Shown: positions 1 to 7,608 of the stretch, one piece after another
How positions within the stretch are numbered: position 1 is the first letter of the stretch
Layout of the letters: each line of letters begins with the position of its first letter
Source: Hyphomonadaceae bacterium
GTDB lineage: Bacteria; Pseudomonadota; Alphaproteobacteria; Caulobacterales; Aquidulcibacteraceae
NCBI GenBank assembly: GCA_019753105.1
Contig: JAIELJ010000006.1
Location: 248,001 to 312,000 of the forward strand
Direction of reading: 5' to 3'
Length of the DNA stretch: 64,000 nt
Notes under the pieces: generated by a model
What the model was told of the DNA's origin: nothing
Seen by the model: the letters and a program-made list of their open reading frames with translations, nothing else
Database searches by the model: none
Position numbers and translations under genes: made by a program

Positions 1-1
1 C

Positions 2-172
2 TGGCCGCCGCTCACCACGGTGCGCACGCCGACACGCGAGATCGGCCGCATGGCCGCGGAAAAGCTCATCGGCATGAGCGACGACGACACTGAGGACCAA
101 CCCCGGGAGGCGGCCCCCGCCACCTCGCCTGCCCTGGTGGTCCGGGATTCTACGGGGCCGGCCCCGCGCTGA
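2..172 (+). CDS. LacI-family transcriptional regulator, C-terminal fragment
   Basis: Only the last 56 codons are in the window; the reading frame enters from the left edge and stops with TGA at 170-172. The visible residues fit the end of the periplasmic-binding-protein-like effector domain of LacI/GalR regulators: PPLTTVRTP, then IGRMAAEKLI, then PALVVRDST shortly before the stop. It lies just upstream of the ketouronate operon in the same direction, so it is probably the local regulator, comparable in role to KdgR or UxuR of the LacI type. The DNA-binding domain is outside the window, so its specificity cannot be read here. Confidence 0.8.
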   Translation, partial: WPPLTTVRTPTREIGRMAAEKLIGMSDDDTEDQPREAAPATSPALVVRDSTGPAPR

Positions 173-197
173 TGGCGAACTGGCTTGAAACAGATTG

Positions 198-212
198 TGA
201 CACCGGTTACCA
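198..212. promoter_or_regulatory. Candidate LacI-family operator
   Basis: TGACACCGGTTACCA is an imperfect palindrome centred on ACCGGT. It has the central CG and flanking half-sites typical of LacI/GalR operators. It lies between the LacI-type gene ending at 172 and the isomerase gene starting at 274, which is where an operator controlling the ketouronate operon would be expected. The sequence is directly visible; binding by the adjacent LacI protein is inferred. Confidence 0.55.
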
Positions 213-273
213 CGGCAGGAAAGGGCGAGCCTAAAGCGCCAAGCCAAGACCCAAGCCAGACAGGGACGGACCC

Positions 274-915
274 ATGAAAATCGCGCTCATCATCGAGAAC
301 AGCCAAGCCGCGAAGGCGAGCATCGTTCACGACGCGCTGACGGCCGTCGCCACGCCGCTGGGCCACACGGTCCATCACTATGGAATGTACACGCCCGAGG
401 ATAAGGCCTCGCTGACCTACGTGATGAACGGCTTGCTCGCCGGCATTCTGATCAATTCGAAAGCCGTCGACTTCGTCGTCACAGGTTGCGGCACTGGCAT
501 GGGCACGATGCTCGCGGCCAATTCGATGCCCGGCGTGTTCTGCGGCCTCATCATTGATCCGACCGACGCGTTTCTGTTCGGCCAGATCAATGACGGCAAC
601 GCGATCGCCATGCCGTACGCTAAAGGCTTCGGCTGGGCGGCAGAGCTCAATCTGCAAGATTGCTATCGCAAGCTCTTCGATGGCGAGCGCGGTCTCGGTT
701 ACCCGAAAGAGCGCGCACAGATCATGGTAAAGAACCGCGGCATTCTGAAAGAGCTGAAGGCTGCGTCGTGCAAGGATATGCTGACTGTGCTGAAGTCTGT
801 CGATCAGGATTTGCTGAAGGCGGCCGTTGCGGGTGAGCGGTTTGAAGAATTGTTCTTCGCCAACGCGCAGGATACGGCGATCGCCGATTACATTCGCCGC
901 GTGCGCGCATCGTGA
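274..915 (+). CDS. RpiB/LacAB-family sugar-phosphate isomerase, probable DhuI-type 4-deoxy-5-ketouronate isomerase
   Basis: A 213-residue protein of the RpiB/LacA/LacB isomerase family. The signature GCGTGMGT is at residues 71-78, with Cys72 at the catalytic-base position, and NDGNAIAM (107-114) matches the second conserved RpiB block. Length exceeds RpiB (about 150) and agrees with the streptococcal DhuI subgroup, which converts 4-deoxy-L-threo-5-hexosulose uronate to 3-deoxy-D-glycero-2,5-hexodiulosonate. Downstream are KduD, KdgK and Eda, the next three steps, and no KduI gene is seen, so this protein probably fills the KduI step. ATG at 274 follows a purine-rich AGGGACGG. Family is secure; the substrate is inferred from context. 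Confidence 0.75.
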   Translation: MKIALIIENSQAAKASIVHDALTAVATPLGHTVHHYGMYTPEDKASLTYVMNGLLAGILINSKAVDFVVTGCGTGMGTMLAANSMPGVFCGLIIDPTDAFLFGQINDGNAIAMPYAKGFGWAAELNLQDCYRKLFDGERGLGYPKERAQIMVKNRGILKELKAASCKDMLTVLKSVDQDLLKAAVAGERFEELFFANAQDTAIADYIRRVRAS

Positions 916-928
916 CGGTTTCAACGCT

Positions 929-1048
929 TCCCGGACAAGCTGCGCAAAGCGCAGCGCCGATCCGGGATCCATCGTTCTGGGCGTCTGCAGCACATGTTAT
1001 GTGCGCTCGATCAATGGGCCCCGGCTCTACGCTTCGCTGCGGCCGGGG
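929..1048. repeat. REP-like double-hairpin element between isomerase gene and kduD
   Basis: The gap between the isomerase gene and kduD is almost filled by two hairpins. The first pairs TCCCGGA (929-935) with TCCGGGA (961-967) and has an inner stem GCTGCGC/GCGCAGC (939-945, 949-955). The second pairs CCCCGGC (1019-1025) with GCCGGGG (1042-1048). The last bases of the second hairpin form part of the ribosome-binding site of kduD. Such paired GC-rich palindromes are common dispersed repeats in alphaproteobacteria; no second copy of this family was seen in the window. Confidence 0.6.
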
Positions 1049-1059
1049 AGCGTGAACCA

Positions 1060-1815
1060 GTGAGCAATGCCTTTGATCTCACCGGAAAAACCGCCATCGT
1101 CACCGGCGGCAATGTCGGCTTGGGGCAAGCGATTGCTGTCGCGCTTGCGAGCGCTGGTGCGGACATCGTATCGACCAGCCGTCGCGCTGCGCCGGAAACG
1201 CAGAGCGCGGTTGAAGCGCTCGGGCGGCGCTTTGTTGGCATCGAAGCGGATCTGAGCACGACGGCGCCGATCGCCGGCATCGTCGAGCGCGCCCTCGCTG
1301 AGTTCGGCAAGGTCGATGTTCTCGTCAACAATGCCGGCATCATCCGCCGCAACGATTCCGTCGACTTCAGCGAAGACGATTGGGATTCGGTGATCGATAC
1401 GAACTTGAAGTCCGCCTTCTTCCTCGCGCAAGCGGCGGGCCGCCACATGATCGCGCAAGGCGGCGGCAAGATCATCAACATCGCCTCGATGCTCTCATTC
1501 CAAGGCGGCATCCGCGTCCCCTCCTACACCGCAAGCAAAAGCGGTTTGGCCGGCATAACGAAGCTGCTCGCGTGTGAATGGGCGAGCAAAGGCGTGAACG
1601 TGAACGCGATCGCGCCGGGCTACATGACGACAGACAACACCGAAGCTTTGCGCGCCGACGCGAAACGCAACGCGCAGATCTTGGATCGCATCCCGGCGGG
1701 CCGCTGGGGCGAGGCTTCTGACCTCGGCGGTGCAGCGGTATTTTTGGCGTCGAGCGCCTCGGATTACGTGCACGGCGCGATCATTCCGGTCGACGGGGGT
1801 TGGCTGGCGCGCTGA
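1060..1815 (+). CDS. kduD: 2-dehydro-3-deoxy-D-gluconate 5-dehydrogenase (SDR family)
   Basis: A 251-residue classical short-chain dehydrogenase. The cofactor loop TGGNVGLG is at about residues 15-22, NNAG at 90-93, catalytic Ser143, and the YTASK motif gives Tyr156 and Lys160. Length and neighbours fit KduD, which reduces 3-deoxy-2,5-diketogluconate to 2-keto-3-deoxygluconate with NAD(P)H in the cytoplasm. I chose the GTG at 1060 because GGGGAG lies nine bases upstream and the reading then starts with the usual N-terminus; an earlier start at 994 would add residues coded by the repeat. It precedes kdgK by 20 bases in the same operon. Other SDR specificities remain possible. Confidence 0.85.
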   Translation: MSNAFDLTGKTAIVTGGNVGLGQAIAVALASAGADIVSTSRRAAPETQSAVEALGRRFVGIEADLSTTAPIAGIVERALAEFGKVDVLVNNAGIIRRNDSVDFSEDDWDSVIDTNLKSAFFLAQAAGRHMIAQGGGKIINIASMLSFQGGIRVPSYTASKSGLAGITKLLACEWASKGVNVNAIAPGYMTTDNTEALRADAKRNAQILDRIPAGRWGEASDLGGAAVFLASSASDYVHGAIIPVDGGWLAR

Positions 1816-1835
1816 GTCGGTCTTAGAGGACGTTC

Positions 1836-2819
1836 GTGGCTCGCTTTTTATGCTTCGGTGAAATTCTCCTCCGGCTCTCTTCGCCGGGCGGCGAACTGTT
1901 GTTGCAGTCGCCGAACTTGCGGACGCATGTCGGCGGCGCCGAAGCAAATGTCGCGGTCTCGTTGGCGCATTTCGGCCACGACGTGCGCGTCGCTAGCACG
2001 CTGCCGAACAATCGACTGGCATGGGGCGCACGAGATGAGTTGCGCCGCTATGGCGTGAACACCGATCTCATCCGCTTTGCGCCGAAGGGGCGCATGGGGC
2101 TTTATTTTCTGACGCCCGGCGCGGGACAACGCGCGGCGGACATTGTGTATGACCGCGCTGGCTCTGCGTTCGCGGAGGATGCCAGCGGAGGCGATTGGTT
2201 CGCGACAAAGCCGGAATGGTTTCACACATCGGGCATCAGCTTCGCTGTCGGCGCTGAGAAGATCGCACTCGATGCGATGGCAGCGGCGAAAGCTTCGGGT
2301 GCTTCGGTGTCGTTTGACTCCAACTTTCGCGCCAAGCTCTGGGCCGATCGTCGCGTTGATCCGCGGCCTTCGCTGACGCAAGCGTTCCAATCCTGCAACG
2401 TGCTCTTCGCCGATCATCGCGACCTCGCTTTAACAACGGGCGAAACCGTTGCGACGCCCGACGATGCCGCGCGCATCGCGTTCGCCATGTCGCCGCAGCT
2501 CGACACCCTCGCCTTCACCGAGCGAAAAGTGCTGAGCGCGGATCATCACGAACTCACGGGCATCATGTTCACGCGTGGCGGCGTTACGCGGACGAGAGCA
2601 CATGACGTTGCGGGCATCGTGGATCGCATTGGCGGCGGCGATGCGTTCGCGGCGGGCGTGCTGCATGGGTGCGCGAGCGGGTGGAACACGCAACAAACGC
2701 TCGATTTTGCGGTGGCCGCGGCGGTGCTGAAGCACTACATCGCTGGTGACTTCAATTTATCGACGGTGGATGACGTGAATTTCTATCTCACCAATGCGGG
2801 CTCGGACGTGCGCCGATGA
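1836..2819 (+). CDS. kdgK: 2-dehydro-3-deoxygluconokinase (PfkB family)
   Basis: A 327-residue ribokinase/PfkB-family kinase starting at GTG 1836. N-terminal CFGEILLRLS and VGGAEANVA are the usual substrate-binding blocks, and the C-terminal signature DRIGGGDAFAAG carries the catalytic Asp and anion hole. KdgK phosphorylates 2-keto-3-deoxygluconate with ATP to KDPG. Its stop overlaps the ATG of eda by four bases (ATGA at 2816-2819), so the two are translationally coupled and the product is handed to the aldolase. The gene order makes the KDG substrate much more likely than fructose or ribose. Confidence 0.9.
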   Translation: MARFLCFGEILLRLSSPGGELLLQSPNLRTHVGGAEANVAVSLAHFGHDVRVASTLPNNRLAWGARDELRRYGVNTDLIRFAPKGRMGLYFLTPGAGQRAADIVYDRAGSAFAEDASGGDWFATKPEWFHTSGISFAVGAEKIALDAMAAAKASGASVSFDSNFRAKLWADRRVDPRPSLTQAFQSCNVLFADHRDLALTTGETVATPDDAARIAFAMSPQLDTLAFTERKVLSADHHELTGIMFTRGGVTRTRAHDVAGIVDRIGGGDAFAAGVLHGCASGWNTQQTLDFAVAAAVLKHYIAGDFNLSTVDDVNFYLTNAGSDVRR

Positions 2820-3451
2820 GCAAGAAGCTCAATGCCGGCGATGTCATGCAACTGTCACCCGTGATGCCGGTGGTGACGATCGACGACGCCAATGACGCCG
2901 AACCGCTCGCGCGCGTTTTGTTGGCGAGCGGTATCAACACCGTTGAAATCACACTACGCACGGATGCGGCGCTCGATGCGATCAAGGTGATCGCGCAAGC
3001 GGCGCCGGAGATGATTGTCGGCGCTGGCACGGTGCTGACGTTCAAGGATTTGGACGCAGCGATCAAAGCCGGCGCGCGCTATGCGCTGGCGCCGGGCGGC
3101 ACGCCGAAGCTGATGAAAGCGGCGCGTGAATCGCCGATCCCGTTCATTCCGGGCGTCTCGACCGCGAGCGAAATCATGCGCGGGCTCGATATCGGCTACA
3201 CGCACTTCAAGTTCTTCCCGGCCGAGCAAATGGGCGGTGTTGGCGCGCTGAAAGCTTTGTTTGGCCCATTGCCGCAAGCGCGCTTCTGCCCGACGGGTTC
3301 GATCAGTGCCGCGAAAGCGCCGGAGTATTTGGCGCTTGAGAACGTGCTCTGCGTCGGCGGGTCGTGGATTGCGCCGTCGGACAAAATCAAAGCGCAGGAC
3401 TGGGCGTCGATCGAGGCAGCAGCGAAGCAAGCGGCTGCATTACGTAACTAG
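2816..3451 (+). CDS. eda: 2-dehydro-3-deoxyphosphogluconate aldolase (KDPG aldolase)
   Basis: A 211-residue class I aldolase of the KDPG/KHG family. VEITLR contains the catalytic Glu44, VGAGTVL follows at about 68, and THFKFFPAE carries the Schiff-base Lys132. It cleaves KDPG to pyruvate and glyceraldehyde-3-phosphate, completing the uronate branch and also serving the Entner-Doudoroff pathway. It overlaps kdgK by four bases and is the last gene of the operon; the stop at 3449-3451 runs directly into a double palindrome that may end the transcript. Length is normal for the family. Confidence 0.93.
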   Translation: MSKKLNAGDVMQLSPVMPVVTIDDANDAEPLARVLLASGINTVEITLRTDAALDAIKVIAQAAPEMIVGAGTVLTFKDLDAAIKAGARYALAPGGTPKLMKAARESPIPFIPGVSTASEIMRGLDIGYTHFKFFPAEQMGGVGALKALFGPLPQARFCPTGSISAAKAPEYLALENVLCVGGSWIAPSDKIKAQDWASIEAAAKQAAALRN

Positions 3452-3549
3452 AGTCATTCCAGACACGCAGAGCGTGATCTGGAATCCAGGGCCAGCGCAC
3501 AGTGTTTGCCCTGGATTCCAGATCGTCCTCCGGACGTCTGGAATGACTC
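3451..3549. repeat. REP doublet with nested palindromes between convergent genes eda and puuB
   Basis: This 99-base element is a nested palindrome. Outer arms GAGTCATTCCAGAC (3451-3464) and GTCTGGAATGACTC (3536-3549) pair perfectly over 14 bases; inner arms GATCTGGAATCCAGGGC (3476-3492) and its exact complement (3508-3524) pair over 17. Between the arms lie two mini-hairpins, ACGC-AGA-GCGT (3465-3475) and GTCC-TCC-GGAC (3525-3535). It can equally be read as two inverted REP units of form ATTCCAGA-N14-TCTGGAAT. It sits exactly between two convergent genes and could act as a bidirectional terminator or mRNA-stabilising structure. Confidence 0.85.
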
Positions 3550-3555
3550 GCAAAA

Positions 3556-4833
3556 CTACAAACGATCCCGCAGCGCGTACCAGAGCATGCCGAGCACATA
3601 GAGCGGCGAGCGCAGCATGGCGCCGCCGGGAAACTCTGGCGGTGCGATGCTGGCGAGAATGTCCAAACGCTCCGCCGTGCCGCGCATCGCTTCGGCGATC
3701 ACCTTGCCGGCGAGTGCGGGGATCAGCACGCCCTGCCCCGAATAGCCGTGCGCGTAGAAGAGATCGCCCATGCGCCCGATGTGCGGCATACGCGTCATGC
3801 TGATCGAGACAAGCCCGCCCCAGGCATAGTCGATGCGCGCGTTGGCGAGTTGCGGAAAAATGCTGAGCATGTGCTTCTGCGCAAACGCGGCAATGTCGGC
3901 GGGTGGATCTGGCGTGTAGCGCTCGCCGCCGCCGAAGATGAGCCGATTGTCGGCGCTCATGCGGAAATAGTTCACGACGAAACGGCTGTCGCTGACGGCG
4001 TGGTCGTTGGCGATCAGAGACTGCGCCAGCGGTTCGGTGGCGACGAGATAGTTCGCTACCGGCATGATGCGAGACGCGAGCCGTGGTTCAAGATCGCCGA
4101 GCAGCGCGTCGCACGCGAGCACACCGTAGCGGGCGCGGACGACGCCCTGGGCCGTGTGCGCGACAACGCCGCTTTGTGTTTCGAGGCGCGAGACGCGCGA
4201 GTCTTCGTAGAGCTGAACGCCTGCGTTTCGCGCCGCTTCGGCCAGACCAAGCGCGTAGTTCAGCGGGTGCAGATGGCCGCCGCCTTCATCGAGGAACGCG
4301 CCGTGAAAACCTGGCGCTTCTACAGCGGCGGCGGCTTCATCGGCCGAGAGAACGCGGGTGCGCGTGTAGTTCATGACGCGCGCAAGCGTCTCCGCCTCGT
4401 CGCGCATCCAGCTCGGATCGCTCGGCTTGGTCGCTAGCGTGAGATGCCCGTTCGTGCGGAGATCGCACTGAATGTTGTGCTTTTCGATCCGTTCCGATGT
4501 GAGCGCGCGTGCTTCAAGCGCGAGATCGAACAGCGTGCGCGCTTTGCTCTCGCCGTAACGCGCGATCAAGTCGCCGGTGCCCTTCCGCCAACCTGGAATC
4601 ATCTGGCCGCCATTGCGGCCCGACGCGCCCCAGCCGATCCGGCCGGCCTCGAGCAGGATGACGGAGAAGCCGCGTTCGGCGGCGTTCAACGCCGCGTGTA
4701 GGCCCGTATAGCCGCCGCCTATGACAACGACATCCGCTTGCGCTTCGCCTTCAAGTTTCGGCGCCGGCGTGAAGGGGTTGGCGGTCGCAGTGTAGTACGA
4801 CCGCTCCATCCCCAAGCCGGAATTGAAGCTCAC
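3556..4833 (-). CDS. puuB: FAD-dependent gamma-glutamylputrescine oxidase-like protein
   Basis: About 425 residues, close to E. coli PuuB (426). The N-terminal dinucleotide-binding motif VVVIGGGYTGLHAA binds FAD, followed by GWGASGRNGGQ typical of DAO-family oxidases, and the C-terminal block HGYSGQGV. PuuB oxidises gamma-glutamylputrescine to the aldehyde with release of ammonia and peroxide. GTG 4833 begins one base after the puuA stop, implying coupling; ATG 4809 is an alternative. It is downstream of puuA and divergent from the GntR gene. Related N-methyl or amino-acid oxidases cannot be excluded, but the PuuA neighbour supports polyamine use. Confidence 0.8.
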   Translation of the reverse strand: MSFNSGLGMERSYYTATANPFTPAPKLEGEAQADVVVIGGGYTGLHAALNAAERGFSVILLEAGRIGWGASGRNGGQMIPGWRKGTGDLIARYGESKARTLFDLALEARALTSERIEKHNIQCDLRTNGHLTLATKPSDPSWMRDEAETLARVMNYTRTRVLSADEAAAAVEAPGFHGAFLDEGGGHLHPLNYALGLAEAARNAGVQLYEDSRVSRLETQSGVVAHTAQGVVRARYGVLACDALLGDLEPRLASRIMPVANYLVATEPLAQSLIANDHAVSDSRFVVNYFRMSADNRLIFGGGERYTPDPPADIAAFAQKHMLSIFPQLANARIDYAWGGLVSISMTRMPHIGRMGDLFYAHGYSGQGVLIPALAGKVIAEAMRGTAERLDILASIAPPEFPGGAMLRSPLYVLGMLWYALRDRL

Positions 4834-4834
4834 G

Positions 4835-6193
4835 TCAGACCTTGAGCAGCAAGTGGTCGCGTTCCCACGAGCTGATGACGCCCTCGAAATTGCCGAGCTC
4901 GTGATCCTTGATCTGCTGGAACGCGTTGCAGAAGTGGGGCCCAAGTAGTTCGATCACCGGATCGCATTTGCGGAAGCGCTCAAGCCCATCACGCAGATTA
5001 CGCGGCAAGGTACGCGCCCATTTGTAGGCGCTGCCCTGCACCATATCGGCCGGCGCGACCTTATCGCGAATGCCGATATAGCCGCAGGCGAGCACGGCGG
5101 CGATCGCGAGATACGGGTTTGCATCGGCGCCCGGTAAACGATTTTCGATACGGCGGTTTTCGGGTTGCGAGATCGGCACGCGCAGGCCGCAGGAGCGGTT
5201 GTCGTAGCCCCATTGCAGATTGATCGGCGCCGAAAAGTCCGGACGCATGCGGCGGAACGAGTTCACGTTCGGCGCAAACAACGGCGCGCATTCGCCAAGA
5301 TATTTCTGCAAGCCGCCGACGAAGTGACGGAAGAGATCCGTGTTGCCGTCGCTTCCATTCTCGGGGCTCACACCGAAAAGGTTCGTCCCCTTCTTTGCGT
5401 CGACCACAGAGACGTGCAAGTGCATCGCACTGCCCGGCTGGTTCTCCATCGGCTTGGCCATGAACGTCGCGTAGACACCGTGCTTCAGTGCGACTTGGCG
5501 GACGATGCGCTTGAACACGAGCACCTGATCCGAGACGTGCACCGGATCGCCGTGATTGAAATTGATCTCAAGCTGCGCAGTGCCGCTTTCGTGAATCATG
5601 GTGTCGAGGTGCAGCGATGCGGCCTCGGCGTGTTCGTAGATGTTTTCGATCAGATCTTCGTACTCGGTAATCGCTTCGAGGCCGTAGGGTTGCGGCGAGG
5701 TTTCCGAACGGCCCGAGCGCCCTGCCGGCGGCATCAAGGGAAGATCGGGATCGGTGTTGACTTGCGTCAGGTAGAATTCGAGTTCCGGCGCAACGACAGG
5801 TCGCAGCCCCGCCTCCTCGTAGAGCTTCATTACACGGCGGAGCACGTAGCGCGGGGCGATGTCGTAGGGTTGGCCATCGGTGTGGAAAGTATCGGCATAG
5901 ACGAACGCGGTCGGCGTTTTGTAACCGGGCGCCACGCAAATGGTTTCGAAGTCCGGTCGCATGACGACGTCTGGATCTTGTGTCGAAATCGCCTCGTCGG
6001 CCTCGTCGGCATACTCGCCGGTTACAGTAAGGAGATAGATGCTGGACGGAATGCGCAGCGAACCATCGCGCTCGCTCTGCAAGAACTTCTGCGCCGGAAA
6101 CACCTTTCCGCGCACCACGCCGTTGAGGTCCGGGATCAGCACCTCGATCTCGCCGATGCCGCGTTCTTTGATCCAACTCGAAAAGCTACTCAT
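4835..6193 (-). CDS. puuA: Glutamine synthetase-like gamma-glutamylputrescine synthetase
   Basis: A 452-residue member of the GlnA fold outside the nitrogen-assimilating type. The C-terminal catalytic domain contains the conserved metal and ATP blocks, including FMAKPM with AMHLHVS and the NRSCGLRVP and NRLPGADANPYLA segments. There is no adenylylation-site signature of GlnA. Such proteins ligate glutamate to putrescine or related amines. ATG 6193 begins the conserved N-terminus SSFSSWIKERG; a longer reading upstream looks like non-coding sequence. It is cotranscribed with puuB. A second paralogue is at 14018-15391, so the two may differ in amine preference. Confidence 0.82.
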   Translation of the reverse strand: MSSFSSWIKERGIGEIEVLIPDLNGVVRGKVFPAQKFLQSERDGSLRIPSSIYLLTVTGEYADEADEAISTQDPDVVMRPDFETICVAPGYKTPTAFVYADTFHTDGQPYDIAPRYVLRRVMKLYEEAGLRPVVAPELEFYLTQVNTDPDLPLMPPAGRSGRSETSPQPYGLEAITEYEDLIENIYEHAEAASLHLDTMIHESGTAQLEINFNHGDPVHVSDQVLVFKRIVRQVALKHGVYATFMAKPMENQPGSAMHLHVSVVDAKKGTNLFGVSPENGSDGNTDLFRHFVGGLQKYLGECAPLFAPNVNSFRRMRPDFSAPINLQWGYDNRSCGLRVPISQPENRRIENRLPGADANPYLAIAAVLACGYIGIRDKVAPADMVQGSAYKWARTLPRNLRDGLERFRKCDPVIELLGPHFCNAFQQIKDHELGNFEGVISSWERDHLLLKV

Positions 6194-6489
6194 GACACAC
6201 ACAATGTTTGCGCGCGCAAAAGCGCGCTGCGCCGCGACGGCGCGCGAGAACCGCAACTGAAATTCTTTCAAACGAGCGCGGCGCGACCCGGAGGGTCCAA
6301 CTGCCAGAGGCAATTCGCGATCCGCGCCCATTCGCCTTCGTGTGAAGGCCGCGGGGGCGCATAAGTCACCTAATAGGGCCAGTATGGGTGTTGCGATTGC
6401 GCCTAGTCAAGCTGAGGCAGCGACCAGTTGAGCCCGCTCACCTGTTGATTCTGCGTGATTTACGCTCGCGTTAGGGCTAGTGCCGACTC

Positions 6490-7167
6490 ATGGACATGGA
6501 TGAACACCGGGAAGAAGGGCTTAACGCCTCGGTTTATGCCGAATTGCGCAGGCGATTGATGACTGGGCGCATGACGCCCGGATTTGAGCTTTCGACGCGC
6601 AGCATCGCAGCGGAACTCGGCGTTAGCCAAACTCCAGTGCGCGATGCGCTCTCTCGGCTAGCGGCCGAAGGCGCGGTGTCGATCCGTTCCAAGCGCCGCG
6701 TGCGCGTACCGGCGATGACGCAGGAACGCTTCGACGATTTGCTCGGCTGCCGATTGGTGCTTGAGCCGGAGGCGGCGATCGTCGCGCTCCCCTATCTTAC
6801 GGCGAAGCACGTTGAAGCCTTGCGGGCCGCCGATGCGGCTCTCGATAAGGCGATCGTCGATGATGACGCCGAAGCGTACATGTCGGCGAACTACCAGTTT
6901 CACTTCGTGCTCTATAGCGCAGCACCGCGGCCCGCTTTGCTGCAGCTGATCGAGACGGTCTGGATTCAGTTTGGGCCGTTCATGCGTGTCGTTCACGGCC
7001 GCGTCGGCAACGAGAATTTGTACGACAACCACAAGGCTGCGATCGAAGCGATCATCGCCAAAGACGCAGGCGCGCTGCGCGAAGCAATCACGCGCGACAT
7101 TGCCGACGGCATGGACCTGATCAAGCGCACTGGCCTCGTCGCCGTTATGGGCGGCGTCGCGGACTAA
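6490..7167 (+). CDS. GntR-family transcriptional regulator (FadR/FCD subfamily)
   Basis: A 225-residue regulator. The N-terminal winged helix-turn-helix is at about residues 10-75, with STRSIAAELGVSQTPVRDAL as recognition region, followed by an all-helical FCD ligand-binding domain containing the usual metal-binding Asp/His positions (NYQFHFVLY and NHKAAIEAI). It is transcribed divergently from puuA-puuB across a 296-base gap (6194-6489), and its 3' end faces the end of the big polyamine operon. This position makes it the probable regulator of polyamine catabolism. No clear palindromic operator was recognised in the gap. The effector is unknown. Confidence 0.8.
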   Translation: MDMDEHREEGLNASVYAELRRRLMTGRMTPGFELSTRSIAAELGVSQTPVRDALSRLAAEGAVSIRSKRRVRVPAMTQERFDDLLGCRLVLEPEAAIVALPYLTAKHVEALRAADAALDKAIVDDDAEAYMSANYQFHFVLYSAAPRPALLQLIETVWIQFGPFMRVVHGRVGNENLYDNHKAAIEAIIAKDAGALREAITRDIADGMDLIKRTGLVAVMGGVAD

Positions 7168-7181
7168 TCAGGCGCTGGTCT

Positions 7182-7604
7182 TCACTCACTCTCTTGGCCC
7201 TGTGGTCTCAGGTACTTTTCTGGAAGAAGCGCCTTAATCGAAGTGAGAGTGGGTTCTCCCGGTCCTGGGATGATAACGCCACACTCGGGGGCGTAGTCGC
7301 TGATCATCTCTCTGCACATCCCGCAAGGCGCAACAACGTCTGGCTGACGATCCTCAGCTGAAGCCTGTCGTACCGCGACGATTGTGTCGATCTCAGCGTC
7401 GCCGTCAGTGATGGCCCGCCCGATCGCCACGGCTTCAGCGCAAATGGTGACGCGACCGACATAGCACTCGACGTGCACACCAACATGGATGCGGCCGGAT
7501 CGGGTGCGGAGCGCACATCCGACGACGTGTTGATCTCGCTTATAGCGCAAGCCGATAATCTGGCGCGCCGCGTCAATCAGCTCTTGGTCCGCAGGCGCGA
7601 CCAT
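7182..7604 (-). CDS. cdd: Cytidine deaminase-like protein
   Basis: A 140-residue zinc-dependent deaminase of the cytidine/blasticidin-S type. The zinc site is visible as CAEAVAIG (catalytic Glu) and PCGMCREM. It would hydrolyse cytidine or deoxycytidine to uridine, although the short single-domain form also matches blasticidin-S-deaminase-like proteins. The ATG is only four bases after the stop of the upstream aminotransferase, so it is probably translated from the polyamine operon. Codon use looks less GC-rich than in the neighbours. A nucleoside enzyme at the tail of a polyamine operon is unexpected; the true substrate may differ. Confidence 0.78.
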   Translation of the reverse strand: MVAPADQELIDAARQIIGLRYKRDQHVVGCALRTRSGRIHVGVHVECYVGRVTICAEAVAIGRAITDGDAEIDTIVAVRQASAEDRQPDVVAPCGMCREMISDYAPECGVIIPGPGEPTLTSIKALLPEKYLRPQGQESE

Positions 7605-7608
7605 CTGC

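Noticed and set aside
994-1059. Earlier start for kduD
   Set aside because: The added residues are encoded by the palindromic repeat, and a good ribosome-binding site lies before GTG 1060.
4834-4944. Longer start of the PuuB-like oxidase reaching into puuA
   Set aside because: The extra residues are a shadow of the puuA C-terminus; GTG 4833 or ATG 4809 fits the family start.
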